Source: an uncultured Bacteroidales bacterium
Lineage (GTDB): Bacteria; Bacteroidota; Bacteroidia; Bacteroidales; UBA4417
Assembly (NCBI GenBank): GCA_903879715.1
Contig: CAIRMR010000016.1
Location: 1 to 64,000 of the forward strand
Reading direction: 5' to 3'
Length of the DNA stretch: 64,000 nt
How positions within the stretch are numbered: position 1 is the stretch's first letter; every line of letters begins with the position of its first letter. Shown here piece after piece: positions 16,908-25,313 of this stretch. The notes beneath the pieces are model-generated. The model was not told the DNA's origin. It searched no databases and worked only from the letters and a program-made list of their open reading frames with translations. Made by a program: the position numbers and the translations under genes.

Positions 16908-18692
16908 TCAGAACTGAACAATCAATATCTGCTTTACTTCGTTCCTGATAATTTCGACACTTGCCACCTGTCCGGGTTTCAGTTTGCCGAGCCTGGCCAT
17001 ATAATCGTAAATATTTGTAACAGGTTGACCTTCGATAGAAATAACCCGATCTCCTTTAATGATACCAGCTTTATCGGCCGGGCCGCCTTTACGCACGCCG
17101 TCAACTCTGAGCCCGTTATTATCATTGGATACCATATCAGGCACAATACCAAGCGTAACTTTCATATTCCTTCCGTAACGTGTGGCTTGTTTAGCGCCGG
17201 CTTCACGAAATGTCAACCTGTTTCCAGCTGAGACTTTTAATGCCAGGTCGTAAACCATATCCAAAACAGCAACTTCACCGGTATAATTGATTTTGTCGGC
17301 ATCGTCGGCAGGTGTATGATAATCTTCGTGAGCGCCTGTGGTAAAATAAAATACAGGAATATTTTCACTGTAAAATGATGCATGATCGGAAGGACCATAC
17401 CCATCAGCAGAATGAGTGATCTTATAAGGCCGGTTAACTTCCAGAATTTTAAGTAGTGAATCGGTTTCGACAGAAGTTCCTGTTCCGCCAATGCTGATGG
17501 TATTGCTTTCGGGATTAAGCCTGCCTATCATATCCATATTGATCATGGCATTTACTCTTTTCAGATCAACAGGAGGTTTGTTAACAAATTCCTTTGATCC
17601 GAGTAATCCCATTTCTTCTCCTGTAAATGTAACAAAAATAAAACTACGCTTCAGTTTTGAATGGTTGGCCGAGAGTTTCTGAGCCAGCTCAATAACACCT
17701 GCAGTACCCGAAGCATTATCATCTGCGCCATTATGCACAGCAAGTGTTTCAGGAGCACGTGAGCCGCTTCCTTCACCACCCATCCCAAGGTGATCGAAGT
17801 GAGCGCCTACGATAACATATTCATTTTTAAGTACAGGATCAGTCCCTTCGAGAAAGCCTACAACATTCTGTGCTGTAACCCTTGTTTTTACAACATCAGC
17901 AGTGGCAGTTACCGTTGGTTCGAGGTAAATTGAAACCGGTTTATGATTTCCTTTTATTTCAGTTTCGAGTGAAGCAACAGAATAATTCATCGAAGAAAGC
18001 AGCTTATCGGCTAATGCCCTTGTGATGCTGAACACAGGAATCCCTGCGTCGGAAGGTGATTTATCATACTGCATGTGCATAATGATATCAGATTTATCGA
18101 TATCGGAGGGTGAAATTAGCAATACTCCGGCGGCTCCTTTATCTTTAGCGGTGAGCACTTTGCTCCTTTCCTGTTCATAAGGGAGGAAAGCGCTGTTCGC
18201 TTTATCAGGTTCAGGGTCTCCACGGAGGATAACTGCCCATTTCCCTTTTACATCGATGCCTTTATAATCGCTCCATTTGAGAGAATCGAGATCCAGGTCA
18301 AATCCATATCCGGCAAAAACAACCGCAGCGGTATGAGTTGCCGATGATGAAAAGGATAGCGGTGTAAAATCAAGCCCTTGTTGCGCAGTGAAACCATCAA
18401 ATGAAATTGAATTATTGCTTCCAGCCTTTACATCTGCAACTATTTCGAACTTTTGAAACCCATTATCGAACATCAGCCTGAGACCAGCTTTTTTGAAACA
18501 ATCACGTATATAATCAGCTGTAACAGCATCTTCAGGAGTACCCGGTTTACGCCCTTTCAACGAGTCGGAAGCAAGGAAACCAATCTGTTTTTGCAGATCA
18601 GCAGTGGTTATTTCAGGGTTATACTGCGCAAATAATGCCTTTGAAGAAAATAGGATTACTAAAAGAAGTAATGAGCTGAGAATTCTTTTCAT
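16908..18692 (-). CDS. M28 family aminopeptidase with PA and PDZ domains
   Basis: A secreted zinc peptidase of 594 residues with a signal peptide to about residue 22. A PA-like insert spans about 120-260. The M28 core carries the two-zinc ligands: His298 in AHFDHLG, bridging Asp324 in DDNASG, catalytic Glu359 with Glu360 in FTGEEMG, Asp387 in NMDMIG and His437 in SDHASF. A PDZ domain occupies the last 90 residues (GLRVDGVRKGGPADKAGI). This domain order is common in Bacteroidota exported aminopeptidases that trim peptides in the periplasm or outside. It is transcribed from a -7 element at 18719-18726. Confidence 0.93.
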   Translation of the reverse strand: MKRILSSLLLLVILFSSKALFAQYNPEITTADLQKQIGFLASDSLKGRKPGTPEDAVTADYIRDCFKKAGLRLMFDNGFQKFEIVADVKAGSNNSISFDGFTAQQGLDFTPLSFSSSATHTAAVVFAGYGFDLDLDSLKWSDYKGIDVKGKWAVILRGDPEPDKANSAFLPYEQERSKVLTAKDKGAAGVLLISPSDIDKSDIIMHMQYDKSPSDAGIPVFSITRALADKLLSSMNYSVASLETEIKGNHKPVSIYLEPTVTATADVVKTRVTAQNVVGFLEGTDPVLKNEYVIVGAHFDHLGMGGEGSGSRAPETLAVHNGADDNASGTAGVIELAQKLSANHSKLKRSFIFVTFTGEEMGLLGSKEFVNKPPVDLKRVNAMINMDMIGRLNPESNTISIGGTGTSVETDSLLKILEVNRPYKITHSADGYGPSDHASFYSENIPVFYFTTGAHEDYHTPADDADKINYTGEVAVLDMVYDLALKVSAGNRLTFREAGAKQATRYGRNMKVTLGIVPDMVSNDNNGLRVDGVRKGGPADKAGIIKGDRVISIEGQPVTNIYDYMARLGKLKPGQVASVEIIRNEVKQILIVQF

Positions 18693-18718
18693 TGTTGTTG
18701 TTTATGTTTTAAAAAAAG

Positions 18719-18726
18719 CAAACTTA
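18719..18726 (-). promoter_or_regulatory. -7 element TAAGTTTG for the M28 peptidase
   Basis: Perfect TAnnTTTG on the minus strand, about 27 bp before the ATG. Confidence 0.6.
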
Positions 18727-18884
18727 TTCAATTTTTATCAATTACAAAACTGATTTAAATTGCTTTAACTGGATTCTGGTTCAATTAATGTTTTAGCTCA
18801 TTTAAGTTCAGATTCAAGTAAATCCTTTTTTGTTGCAGACTCGGTAATTGATCCTGAACAAACTAAATATTTACGTATTCTTTG

Positions 18885-19898
18885 CTATAACTTCTGATAT
18901 TCAAAAGAAGGATAACCCTTTTTAAGCCTGTTGTTCAGCAATTTATAAAAATCCTTAAAACGCAGCTTGTAAAGAAACCCTTTGGTATCGCGGATTACAT
19001 AAATGATCTTTGAATTTACTTTATACGTGCCATTATCAAAATTGTATATTTTCCAATCATAACCAATCTTATCAGCCTGTTTAGAGAAATTCATGGATTG
19101 TGCCTTTTCGAAGGTAATATCATCGTAGGCCGATAAAGAATCTACAGCGACTTCAACAGAAAATGGATTCAATAATACTCCCGTAACAAGGTAGGGATAA
19201 GGATCGCCGGCATCCGTATATAGTAATGTGGTATATTGGCTGAATAATAAATCCCAACTGTAATTTACAGGTTCTGAAAAGATTGTTGAAGGATTACTGA
19301 TTGAGAAAAGCACATGATTTACATCACTCAGTTTTACAATTGAGAAAGACTGTTGATTTGAGCCGTCATAGGCAGCCATCCGGAAATAATAAATGCCATG
19401 GCTGAGGCTATCTACAACCAACTGCTTGAATCCCCGTGGATTGCCTTTCGTATCAACCCCGCGATCAATCAGTAAAACCCGGTTTATGCCAAGAGTGTCA
19501 GTACCATTAGCGGTATACCATTTGCCAATCGCCACTGAATCGGAACTACCGTCGGAAGGATTAAACAACCATTTAGCTCCTGTGGTATCCGAAGGCATAC
19601 CAAAAACCTGTCCGCTCAGGTAAGCAGATTTCATAAAACAACTGGTATTCAATATTACCCGCCATCCTTCAGGTGAGCTTTCAAAACCCAGGTCCCAGGT
19701 GCTCCTGATATTTGAAGCTGACACGCTACTATCGTGCAGGTTATAATAAATCTGGTACTGGTAGGAATCAGTTAAAGCAACTGTATCAGTAATATAATTG
19801 CCAGGTACATGGGGAATAATCAATTCGTCCTCTTTAAAACAGGAAGAAATCAGCACTGTCATTGACACTATCAGTAAGCTGAGAAGTAGTCGTATCAT
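18885..19898 (-). CDS. HmuY-like haem-binding lipoprotein
   Basis: 337 residues. A lipobox (LISSC, Cys20) marks it as an outer-membrane or surface lipoprotein. It has two HmuY-type segments: STWDLGFESS near the N-terminus, and in the C-terminal half YSWDLLFSQYT, YPYLVTGVL, IGYDWKIY and YVIRDTKGFLYKLRFKDFY, the conserved ending of the family. HmuY of Porphyromonas gingivalis captures haem and passes it to the TonB receptor HmuR. The start codon shares one base with the stop of the upstream TonB receptor gene (TAATG), so the two are translationally coupled. The haem ligand cannot be fixed from sequence alone. Confidence 0.82.
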   Translation of the reverse strand: MIRLLLSLLIVSMTVLISSCFKEDELIIPHVPGNYITDTVALTDSYQYQIYYNLHDSSVSASNIRSTWDLGFESSPEGWRVILNTSCFMKSAYLSGQVFGMPSDTTGAKWLFNPSDGSSDSVAIGKWYTANGTDTLGINRVLLIDRGVDTKGNPRGFKQLVVDSLSHGIYYFRMAAYDGSNQQSFSIVKLSDVNHVLFSISNPSTIFSEPVNYSWDLLFSQYTTLLYTDAGDPYPYLVTGVLLNPFSVEVAVDSLSAYDDITFEKAQSMNFSKQADKIGYDWKIYNFDNGTYKVNSKIIYVIRDTKGFLYKLRFKDFYKLLNNRLKKGYPSFEYQKL

Positions 19899-22144
19899 TA
19901 TAATTTCTTAAAATTATAGGTAAGTTTAACAAAAGCTGTACGTCCCCAGGCTACTCTTGAGGCTCCGTCACCACCTCCGCTATGAGCACCACTGTTAACT
20001 ATTGAAGCACTAACATCTCTGACATCCAGGAGATTTTTACCTCCGGCAGTTACTGAAAACATATTTTGCATAAAGCTTTTCATTACACTGATGTCGAGGT
20101 TGGAATAACCGTCAACATATTGATTGTCGAAAGTGCCATCGGGAGTTAATAACGGGAAACGACCGGTGTATTTATAATTTGCAGTTACCGAAGCATTTAA
20201 CTTTTCAAGGCTATAGGTAAGCATTGCGTTTAAATCAGTACTGTAGTGGAATTGTTTATCGGTTTGAGCTGCGGTATTATCCGGGAATTTACGGCCAACA
20301 TGTGAAATACCGGCCTTTAAAGTCAGCTTCGGATAATAACTGACAGTAGCATTTGCCTGGATACCCTGCGAAATAAACTTTGAAATATTCCCATAGGTGT
20401 ATGTTGTAATATCATTGCCGACCTGGAACAACCATATCATATTGTCAACATAATTATAAAACAATCCAAGGTCTGTACTCAGGTAAGCCTTTTTCGTTTC
20501 CCGGTTATAACTGAAGTTCAGGTTAACATTATGCGATGATTCAGCCTTCAGGTCTGGATTGCCGTGCAGATTATGATTGATATCCACAAAATCGAGGTAA
20601 AGCTCCTTAATGGATGGTGACCTGAATCCACGTGCATAGGTTGCTCTTACAGAAGTGTTTTCAGTAGCTCCATACTTTACATTTAAAGAATAAACTAAAG
20701 GAGCTCTGTATTTGGTGTTATAAGTATAACGTGCACCGGGTTGTATGGTGATTTTCTTTATCGGATCGTATTTCATACTTACAAAACCGGCATAATCGCC
20801 AATTTGCTGTGAGCTACCATAAATGCGCTGCCCTGAACTTGTTTCCAGGTTACCATCAAAACCAGCCTGGTAGTTTAATTTCTGTTCCGGATAATTACGG
20901 TTGTACCAGGCCCTTAGCAGATAACTTCCCACAAAAGTTGTATCACCACCCGCCAGTTGTTTTTCAGGAATGGTTAGATCATTATAATATACCTCCCGGT
21001 TACGGTTGTAGGAGGAATAAGCTCCTACCAGGCTGATCTGCCTTTTCGTGGAGATTGTATATGAAGATTCAACTTTTGAAGTCTGGCGTATAGTATGGTA
21101 TGAGTTATCGATTGCCGTTTCGAAATATGGGGTGCGCAAATCGCCTTTATCCTGGATGGTTTCGTCGAAATACTGAATGGATAATTTTAACCTGGTTTTC
21201 GTTCCGGAATACAGGTAATAAGCATCTCCGTTATACTGCAACCGTGGTTTCCATTGCATCGATCGTAAGGTATCATTGGTAGTATAACCAGCAAAGAAAT
21301 TCCGGGAAAGGTCGAGTGAAAAGTTGTGATTCTTTTTTCGTACCGCACTTCCTGCGTTAAAATTGTAGACTCCGACAGATTCCCAATATGCATTGGCAAA
21401 TGCAGAAAGTGATGAACTTTTATTTTCCTTTGTGATAATATTAACCACACCTGCAATGGCATTGCTTCCATAAATAACTGACATCGGACCTTCAATGATT
21501 TCAACATGGTCAACATTATAAAGGTTCAACTGGTTAAGATCAATATTCCCGTTTATGCGGCCAACCACAGGTACTCCGTCGACAAGGAATTTAACATTTT
21601 CGCCGGAAAGTCCCTGGAGACTTAAACTTGTACCCAGAACTCCGCCTTGTGAAATCCGCATATTACTTTCAGAGCTCAGAAGGTCAGTGAGATTGGTAGC
21701 GGCTTTACGTTCAATTTGCCGGCTATTAATAACGTTGATTTTATAGATTGATTTATCTGCTTTCTCGGGTTGAAACTGACCTGTTATTACGACCTCACTC
21801 ATATTTAAAACAGCCGGTATCAGGAATAAAGTTGTTGTAATACCAGGTTGAATAGTATCAACCAAGGTCTCATAGCCAACAAACGAGATAGTTATTTTAG
21901 CCACTTCCTTTAATTCATTGGGAACAGTACCCTTCATATCAGAAACATATTGTTTTTTAGCTGCCGTCTTTAACCCTTCGACGGTGACACTTGCGTAAGG
22001 CACTGGTTCTTTGGATTTGGCATCAATAATTTTGACGGTGGCCTGCTGACCGAAGATCTGACCTCCGAGCAGCAGCAACACCATCAACCCTGATAATCTG
22101 GAAAACAAACTTTTCAACATTACTTTCATTCTATTATTACGCAT
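19898..22144 (-). CDS. TonB-dependent outer-membrane receptor, probably for haem
   Basis: 748 residues: signal peptide (about 1-33), carboxypeptidase-D-like regulatory domain (34-112), plug (about 125-240, with LVDGVPVVGRINGNID and GPMSVIYGSNAIAGVVNIIT), then a 22-strand-type barrel ending in FVKLTYNFKKL. It is not of the longer SusC type. A haem-receptor-like signature is present: FRSP (507-510, for FRAP) and NPDL (529-532), with His524 and His527 between them, matching the FRAP/NPNL-His arrangement of haem receptors. The flanking HmuY-like genes strengthen the haem assignment. The true start may be one of the later Met codons (Met6 or Met9). Confidence 0.88.
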   Translation of the reverse strand: MRNNRMKVMLKSLFSRLSGLMVLLLLGGQIFGQQATVKIIDAKSKEPVPYASVTVEGLKTAAKKQYVSDMKGTVPNELKEVAKITISFVGYETLVDTIQPGITTTLFLIPAVLNMSEVVITGQFQPEKADKSIYKINVINSRQIERKAATNLTDLLSSESNMRISQGGVLGTSLSLQGLSGENVKFLVDGVPVVGRINGNIDLNQLNLYNVDHVEIIEGPMSVIYGSNAIAGVVNIITKENKSSSLSAFANAYWESVGVYNFNAGSAVRKKNHNFSLDLSRNFFAGYTTNDTLRSMQWKPRLQYNGDAYYLYSGTKTRLKLSIQYFDETIQDKGDLRTPYFETAIDNSYHTIRQTSKVESSYTISTKRQISLVGAYSSYNRNREVYYNDLTIPEKQLAGGDTTFVGSYLLRAWYNRNYPEQKLNYQAGFDGNLETSSGQRIYGSSQQIGDYAGFVSMKYDPIKKITIQPGARYTYNTKYRAPLVYSLNVKYGATENTSVRATYARGFRSPSIKELYLDFVDINHNLHGNPDLKAESSHNVNLNFSYNRETKKAYLSTDLGLFYNYVDNMIWLFQVGNDITTYTYGNISKFISQGIQANATVSYYPKLTLKAGISHVGRKFPDNTAAQTDKQFHYSTDLNAMLTYSLEKLNASVTANYKYTGRFPLLTPDGTFDNQYVDGYSNLDISVMKSFMQNMFSVTAGGKNLLDVRDVSASIVNSGAHSGGGDGASRVAWGRTAFVKLTYNFKKL

Positions 22145-22396
22145 TAGTAAACACCTATGTTGTTTGAGAAATTAATGCGGTAAACAGCCGGCCTTAGAAA
22201 ATCTTTTGGCTGGCAGCTTTACCATTAGCCCTACTAATCTATTAAACAAAACATCCAACATTGAGTATTTACATATCTTGAGATGAGCGGATTTGCTATT
22301 GGGTATAAAGTTTTTAATGTCAAACCACCAACCGGAGATATTCATTCCGGCCGGCCGTATTTCCATCAATACTATACATAAACAAAACCCTCAACA
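22145..22396 (-). promoter_or_regulatory. Intergenic stem-loops between the HmuY-T9SS gene and the receptor gene
   Basis: Two hairpins can form. The first is GGTAAACAGCC (22179-22189) with GGCTG and TTTACC (22209-22223, with a bulge). The second is CCGGA (22332-22336) with TCCGG (22346-22350). Neither is followed by a clear T-run in the direction of transcription. They may be processing or attenuation signals inside the operon; no gene is convincing here. Confidence 0.35.
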
Positions 22397-23671
22397 TTAA
22401 TTATTTACTACTACTTTACGGGCAATAACATTCCCACCCGACTGAATTTTAACCATGTAGATTCCTGAAGGAAGTTCTGAAACAGGAAGCTGTAATGAAG
22501 CAAGTTCTTCCGATTGCATATCGAACCGTTGACTTAAAACGATATGGCCTGAAATATTGATTACCGAAACCAATGCAAACGTTGCTTTCCCTGGATTGAT
22601 CACAAGATTCATTACATCCCTTACAGGATTAGGATAAACTGTAGCATTGAAACCTGATTTTACAACTTCGTTAACACCCGTGAATGAGTTCATTCCTGTT
22701 TCGAAAACAATGCGGCCTGTTGAACTTCCATCAAAATTGGTGAATACAAGTTTATAGATTTTACCTGCTCTGTCCTGAATAAAATAAGCCGTTGTATTGG
22801 TAACTGTGTATGTAAAAGTTTCATTGCTGAAAGGTTTCCAATCCCAGCCTATTGGTGAACGTGTCGAATCCATTACCTGTGCTTCGAGCATCAGGAAATC
22901 AGGTGCTACAAGCTCAAATTCCTTTACCTTAACTTTGTAATTACTGAGAACACCTGTTACCGGGTATTGCGTTCCATCGGGGTAAGTGTATACATATTTT
23001 GTAAAAAGGATATCCCAATTTGCGGCAGGAACTGGTTCAAAATCAATTATTACATTTGTAGCGAGTGAATAACCAACAAAGTTCTTGGTAGCATACGGAT
23101 TACAATCAAGCTGAATAGTATTCTCTCCGGTATTGTCAAGTTTTGCGAAACGAAATTCGAAAATGTTATCGGTAGAATATTTTTCCATAATCCACAGTTT
23201 ACGCAGGCTTCCGTCACGTAATTTGATGACGAACAATGAATCACCTACAACATTGTGTGTGAAGCCATTATAAATACCCCATCCATAATCCGGATAAGCT
23301 TTTTGATTTTGGCAAAAAGCCCCTGTTTCCCAATCTGTTGTGGAATTAACCATTTTTTTCCAATTTTTAATTCCACTGGTATCAACTGTAGCCCATCCAT
23401 TAGTATCAGATTTCGGATAGGTATACAATTCAACAGCGGAGCCATCATTGGTTAGAATGCTTGCGCTCCTTCTGTTTGCACGGAAGGCTACATCCCATAA
23501 AGAACGGTTAACATTACCCATTTCCCCTGCAGACATGCTGTAGTAAACTTCATTAACGTAACCTTTACCCATTAAAACGGTGTTTGTTACAGTTGTTTGA
23601 CCCTTTGCAGTAAAAATGCCTGCAAAAGTGATTGCTAGTAATGCAATAAGAGTGTAAAATTTAGTTTTCAT
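22397..23671 (-). CDS. HmuY-like protein with T9SS type A sorting domain
   Basis: 424 residues from ATG 23671; the frame extends 20 codons upstream but only MKTKFYTLIALLAITFAG looks like a signal peptide. The middle shares the HmuY pattern of the lipoprotein two genes downstream: SLWDVAF, ANWDILFTKY, YPVTGVLSNY, IGWDWK and AYFIQDRAGKIYKLVFTNF. The last 80 residues are a type IX secretion sorting domain (VYPNPVRDVMNL, then LPSGIYMVKIQSGG and a KVVVNN end). It should be exported through T9SS and anchored to the surface or released, as a possible hemophore feeding the receptor. The fusion of HmuY core and sorting domain is seen directly; haem binding is inferred. Confidence 0.85.
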   Translation of the reverse strand: MKTKFYTLIALLAITFAGIFTAKGQTTVTNTVLMGKGYVNEVYYSMSAGEMGNVNRSLWDVAFRANRRSASILTNDGSAVELYTYPKSDTNGWATVDTSGIKNWKKMVNSTTDWETGAFCQNQKAYPDYGWGIYNGFTHNVVGDSLFVIKLRDGSLRKLWIMEKYSTDNIFEFRFAKLDNTGENTIQLDCNPYATKNFVGYSLATNVIIDFEPVPAANWDILFTKYVYTYPDGTQYPVTGVLSNYKVKVKEFELVAPDFLMLEAQVMDSTRSPIGWDWKPFSNETFTYTVTNTTAYFIQDRAGKIYKLVFTNFDGSSTGRIVFETGMNSFTGVNEVVKSGFNATVYPNPVRDVMNLVINPGKATFALVSVINISGHIVLSQRFDMQSEELASLQLPVSELPSGIYMVKIQSGGNVIARKVVVNN

Positions 23672-23922
23672 TTTATTTTTTTTTAAATTGGGGGAAGATG
23701 GCTGCCTTAACAGCGAACCGGGAAATTTCATGATTCAATAAAATATTTATTGAGAGAATAACCAATTATGACTTTCTTTAATATGAATTTGATTTTTGAT
23801 TGAAATCAAGTTGAAAAATACTCATCATCTATGAGGGCATGTAATAACCTGAATAGAATTGAAAAACAGGTAGCTGACGCACAAAACCGGTTTATGCGCA
23901 GCAAAATACTGATGATGAGAAA

Positions 23923-24294
23923 TTAAGCGGAAGGAGGACCTCTGAAAGAAAAGGCCTGGATTCCCTGCAGAAGAACAGGGGCATCTGATGGAAGGAGATA
24001 GAATGAAACTATCTCATAATAGGGAATATCTAAAATTTGTTGACCAGAAGTTGTAAAAACAAAATGCAACCCTGAATCGAAGGTCTTTGAATTACTGTCA
24101 TTTTTAACAAATGAAGCAGTATCTTCTTCTTTGTAGCGTGTAGAGGAACATGCAACAGGAATGAGCTGTTTACCCCAGATATGATGCTGATGAAAATTAA
24201 CCAGGTTACCCATGTAAATCCAAACCACTGCAACAGCCCATCCTAAAAGGATAGCTTTGCGAAGTACAGATTTGGTTGATTGAAGGTAACCCAT
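23923..24294 (-). CDS. Small His-rich exported or membrane protein ending in RGPPSA
   Basis: 123 residues. An N-terminal hydrophobic segment (AILLGWAVAVVWIY) is followed at once by a His cluster, NFHQHHIWG, and a single Cys. The C-terminus is SFRGPPSA, resembling the R-x-PP ends of small proteins found beside metal or haem TonB receptors (compare DUF2946). It is the first gene of the haem-type operon, about 250 bp upstream of the HmuY-T9SS gene. It could be a metal-binding accessory or regulator; the function is not known. Confidence 0.65.
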   Translation of the reverse strand: MGYLQSTKSVLRKAILLGWAVAVVWIYMGNLVNFHQHHIWGKQLIPVACSSTRYKEEDTASFVKNDSNSKTFDSGLHFVFTTSGQQILDIPYYEIVSFYLLPSDAPVLLQGIQAFSFRGPPSA

Positions 24295-24587
24295 AATATA
24301 TTCCTGAATTTGAGTGCAAAGTTGTATATTTTTTGAAAGGAAAAAACATTCCCCAACTTTTTTTTTCGTTAAATATCAAAAAAAAACTCAATAAGTGACA
24401 TATATCAATCTATTTGCATCTTAATACTTGTTTTGATATTGACCCAATACCCCCAGGTGAATAAATACTGATACAACTGAAGATGTGGTTTAGATAAGCG
24501 CATTAATTAATCACCCTATTATTCAGATAGTTATAAAACAATTAACTAAATGCCTGACCCGTATCCCTGATTTTACAGTATTCGGAT
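24295..24587. other. Intergenic region upstream of the haem-type operon
   Basis: AT-rich, no gene seen. On the minus strand CAACTTTG (24315-24322) is one base from TAnnTTTG and could be the operon promoter; no iron-regulator box is recognisable. Confidence 0.35.
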
Positions 24588-24631
24588 AAAAAAAAAGCCA
24601 TCAGTTGATTTTTACTAATCAATTGATGGCT
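24588..24631 (-). terminator. Rho-independent terminator of the flavodoxin gene
   Basis: A 15-bp stem (24596-24610 with 24617-24631, one G-T pair) is followed on the minus strand by a nine-base T-run (24588-24596). Confidence 0.9.
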
Positions 24632-24670
24632 AATATGCATTAAAATCTGACTAAATCAATTTAAGCAGGA

Positions 24671-25177
24671 CTAAATATTGGCTTCCGCCCTGATTTGTTT
24701 TACCCAATCGCTAATTCGTTTGTCAGTAAACTCTTTCTGTGTATCATCATCAATGGCAAGACCGACAAATTTACCTTCTTTTTCGGCTGTTGAATAATAG
24801 AAATTATATCCCCGGGTTGATGTATAACCAATAACGTTTTCTTTATGCGGTAAACGGCAGAATATAGTCCCCATCCCATCAACAAAGCTTTCGGGATAAA
24901 TTTTCTGATCCCCCAGGCCAAATAAAGCAACTTTCTTGTCGGCCAGGTCCGATTCAACCAATTTGTCGATAAACCGTTCCCAATCCGAATGCATCTCACC
25001 AATTCCCCAGGCCGCTGTTCCTAAAATCAGGAAATCATATTTCTCCACATCCTGTCTGGCGGCACTGGACACATTGTGCACCGTAGCCTGATCACCAAAC
25101 AGCTCCTGAATTTTGCGGGCTACCTTTGCTGTGCTCCCGTTATCTTTACCACCAAAAAAAATTCCTATCTGCGACAT
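24671..25177 (-). CDS. Flavodoxin with unusual phosphate loop
   Basis: 168 residues, the length of long-chain flavodoxins: small FMN electron carriers that often replace ferredoxin under iron limitation. Features include the N-terminal strand IGIFFGG, FLILGTAAWGIGEMHSDW (the W-G loop near the flavin), VALFGLGDQKIYPESF, and a long-chain insert around YTSTRGYNFYYSTA. The FMN phosphate loop, normally T/S-x-T-G-x-T, reads GGKDNGST here. It has its own promoter and terminator upstream of the haem-type operon, consistent with, but not proof of, shared iron control. Confidence 0.9.
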   Translation of the reverse strand: MSQIGIFFGGKDNGSTAKVARKIQELFGDQATVHNVSSAARQDVEKYDFLILGTAAWGIGEMHSDWERFIDKLVESDLADKKVALFGLGDQKIYPESFVDGMGTIFCRLPHKENVIGYTSTRGYNFYYSTAEKEGKFVGLAIDDDTQKEFTDKRISDWVKQIRAEANI

Positions 25178-25213
25178 ATTCTGTATTTATTTCTTAATTT
25201 TTTATACAATATG

Positions 25214-25221
25214 CAAATCTA
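25214..25221 (-). promoter_or_regulatory. -7 element TAGATTTG for the flavodoxin gene
   Basis: Perfect TAnnTTTG on the minus strand, about 37 bp before the ATG. Confidence 0.6.
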
Positions 25222-25268
25222 ACGAAAATCAAACTTACGTGATAATTTGCTGCTATATATTTTCTGAC

Positions 25269-25276
25269 TAATTTTG
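25269..25276 (+). promoter_or_regulatory. -7 element TAATTTTG for the NarL-type kinase-regulator operon
   Basis: Perfect TAnnTTTG, 37 bp before the kinase ATG and divergent from the flavodoxin promoter. Confidence 0.6.
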
Positions 25277-25313
25277 AGGCTTCAGCTAAATGCCCTGAAA
25301 TGAAATCCGATTT

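Noticed and set aside
22172..22369. 65-codon frame between the HmuY-T9SS and receptor genes
   Set aside because: No family features; the region is better explained as intergenic sequence with hairpins.
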